From Thermoanaerobacteraceae bacterium (GTDB lineage: Bacteria > Bacillota > JADQBR01), in NCBI GenBank assembly GCA_017656305.1, contig JACDOG010000008.1, forward strand, positions 1 to 64,000: a stretch of 64,000 nucleotides of DNA, written 5' to 3'. The position numbers and the translations under genes were made by a program. The stretch's first letter is position 1. Each line of letters begins with the position of its first letter. This document shows, one piece after another, positions 62,730 to 64,000 of the stretch. Below the pieces are notes generated by a model. That model was not told where the DNA came from. It worked only from the letters and a program-made list of their open reading frames with translations, and searched no databases.

Positions 62730-63021
62730 AGTTCTGTTAACTTAAATCATATTTGCAATCGTAGAACCCCAGTGTTTATGCTGTTGGTGTAAGTTCCCAG
62801 CTTCACCCCCAGACATAAACAGAGGAGGTTCTACGAAAATGGTTAACTTATCTTGTCCCAAGTGCTCAAGTAACTTTTTGTGGAAGTACGGCCGCGATCG
62901 TAAAAGTCGTCAAAAATACTGCTGTAAACAATGCCGTACTCAATTTGTACCTGAAGCAAATCAACGTAAACAGCTTAACATTAAATGCCCTTGGTGCGGC
63001 TGTGCTATGGAAGTGTTATAA
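62730..63021 (+). mobile_element. Left end of an IS1-like element with truncated InsA-type ORF
   Basis: The terminal repeat AGTTCTGTTAACTTAA (62730-62745) is the same as in the element at 11515. The ORF begins MVNLSCPKCSSNFLWKYGRD at 62839, then SRQKYCCKQCRTQFVP; its four-Cys zinc finger (CPKC / CKQC) resembles InsA of IS1. It is cut after about 60 codons, where an IS3-like end begins. Confidence 0.8.
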
Positions 63022-63180
63022 TGGCCCCAGAAATTCGGACAGCATAAAAGGCTAATTTAAGATACAATAAAACCATGAGAAAAAATTATTCAGCCGCCTT
63101 TAAGGCGAAAGTAGTTCAGGAAGTATTAAAAGAAGAAAAAACAATATCGCAAATTGCCTCAGAGTACGGTGTTCATCCTT
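63020..63180 (+). mobile_element. Left end of an IS3-family element with OrfA start, truncated
   Basis: TGGCCCCAGAAATTCGGACA (63021) has the TG start of IS3-family ends. An ORF at 63075 reads [19 protein letters not shown] and then [16 protein letters not shown], the OrfA N-terminus with its helix-turn-helix. Homology stops at about 63180; the rest of that frame is unrelated. Nothing convincing is visible in 63181-63410. Confidence 0.75.
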
Positions 63181-63410
63181 ACACAGACTTGGGAGCCACC
63201 CCTTGGAGGGAGGTGCCTGTGCAGCTGGACAGCTTACCATGCGGGCCACTCACTGTCAAGGGTAAAATGAACGGGCTTACTTTACGGTTAGAAGCCGGGG
63301 TCGGCTTTTAAATAAACTGGGATCCCTAGATTAGTCAAACACATTATGAGAGGAGGCACTTTTGTATCTTAAATTTCATTTTCTGGTGTCTTGACAATGG
63401 GATCCACTTT

Positions 63411-63507
63411 AACATGCTTATATACTCAGTAAATTGACTTCCAAAGGTGTACCATCCTTTTAGAATTGTTTAGTGCTATCATTAGCCAATATAAGAGGGT
63501 ACACCTT
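63411..63507. repeat. Second copy of the 41-bp repeat with an adjoining inverted repeat
   Basis: 63411-63452 repeats 54465-54506 (one difference). AAGGTGTACC (63444-63453) and GGTACACCTT (63498-63507) form a perfect 10-bp inverted repeat 44 bp apart, perhaps ends of a short IS remnant. Confidence 0.55.
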
Positions 63508-63621
63508 ATACTTTTTTCAATCGCTATTTACACAAAAATATTTTTCACTACTTTAGTTTAGAGCAAAAACAGGTCATACAAAGATTTGACAACAGAACAA
63601 ATAGACTTAGACTGTTTCAAT

Positions 63622-63751
63622 CCACCAAAATGCCCAAAAATAATACGTTTTTGGGATTTTTGTTTTTTTAAAATCGCTGCAAAAATTACCGTTTACCGAA
63701 GAAGTTTCTGCCTATGCCTCGTCATTTAAGGCTTTCAGTTTTTTCGAATTT
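63622..63751. repeat. CRISPR-flanking block, copy C, next to the array
   Basis: Matches copies A and B from CCACCAAAATGCCC to TTTCGAATTT with a few substitutions, including the CCCAAAAA/TTTTTGGG hairpin with T-run on the plus strand (63633-63668). It runs straight into the last part of the first array repeat (TGGACGATGGTTAC). Whether it is the leader or the trailer side is discussed in the findings. Confidence 0.8.
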
Positions 63752-64000
63752 GGACGATGGTTACATGCTGCTTGCTGTTACATATATCGCTTGATTAGGT
63801 TCAAATTCCTCTATGGACGATGGTTACAATCCAGAAGATGCAACAAAAGTTAGAATAAGTTCGTTCAAATTCCTCTATGGACGATGGTTACGGTTGATAA
63901 TATTGGTTAAACCTTATCCTTATTTGAGTTCAAATTCCTCTATGGACGATGGTTACGGGGTTGAAACAAAAGAAATAAATAAAGTTCTTGGGTTCAAATT
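63736..64000. CRISPR. CRISPR array (end of array in window)
   Basis: Three perfect 29-nt repeats at 63799-63827, 63863-63891 and 63928-63956, and a fourth cut by the window end (63992-64000). They begin GTTCAAATTCC and end GGACGATGGTTAC. A first unit (63736-63764) matches only its last 14 nt. Spacers of 34-36 nt lie between (63765-63798, 63828-63862, 63892-63927, 63957-63991), all different. Read on the other strand, repeats end in GAATTTGAAC, similar to repeats ending in ATTGAAAC, and the degenerate unit is then at the trailer end, as is usual. No cas1/cas2 is nearby; the csm operon is 15 kb away. Confidence 0.93.

Noticed and set aside
1-64000. tRNA or rRNA genes.
   Set aside because: Reading by eye I found no cloverleaf with the TTCGA/TTCAA loop and no rRNA core sequence. 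A tRNAscan run would be decisive.

Overview
The window looks like the chromosome of an anaerobic, endospore-forming Firmicute of the Clostridia/Peptococcales type (Desulfotomaculum- or Thermincola-like). The reasons are a shikimate cluster fused to a type IV pilus operon, a non-haem-iron oxygen-defence operon (rubredoxin, FprA, desulfoferrodoxin, rubrerythrin), a sporulation sigma-K fragment, and many relatives of Peptococcaceae mobile elements. The species is an inference; no rRNA or other phylogenetic marker is present.

Left part (about 1-31.8 kb, nearly all on the minus strand) is housekeeping. It holds aroQ with an Xaa-Pro peptidase and a TldD/TldE protease pair. A type IV pilus operon follows (pilB, pilT, pilC, major pilin, pilD, minor pilins, a PilX-like protein, pilM/N/O, and perhaps a surface protein). 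Upstream of it is a shikimate operon (yqeG, aroE, a MerR regulator, aroC, aroK, aroB). Next come a membrane-anchored cytochrome c, the oxygen-defence operon behind a clear promoter, and a signalling patch with two HD-GYP proteins (one fused to a LuxR helix-turn-helix), a FapA protein and an AIM24 protein.

Middle part (about 31.8-39.8 kb, plus-strand genes) is a patchwork: IS256 debris, recombinase debris, a radical SAM/B12-type protein, a GntR-ABC transporter operon with a palindromic operator, and an SLH surface protein. It is bracketed by two partial copies of the 3' end of a sigma-K gene.

Right part (about 39.8-64 kb) is a defence and mobility island. A type III-A CRISPR-Cas operon (cas10, csm2-5, a frameshifted cas6, a CARF-HEPN nuclease) has no cas1/cas2. 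Beyond it lies the C-terminal half of sigma-K, broken at an AATGA motif, followed by a large serine recombinase. This is the arrangement of a skin element, which some spore formers excise from sigK in the mother cell. The sequence beyond the break carries XRE/XRE/ImmA regulators as in the B. subtilis skin, a GC-rich structured RNA candidate, a type III restriction-modification pair, a tyrosine recombinase, an HNH (McrA-like) nuclease, IS remnants and the end of a CRISPR array. The N-terminal half of sigK is not in the window, so the far boundary is unknown.

A 130-150 bp sequence block occurs three times: beside the csm operon, beside the HNH gene, and directly beside the CRISPR array. In the first two places it is followed by one palindromic unit of about 45 bp instead of an array. 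An IS1-like family is also scattered through the window: a right end at base 1, a 216-bp non-autonomous copy with an 8-bp target duplication at 11.5 kb, and a left end at 62.7 kb.
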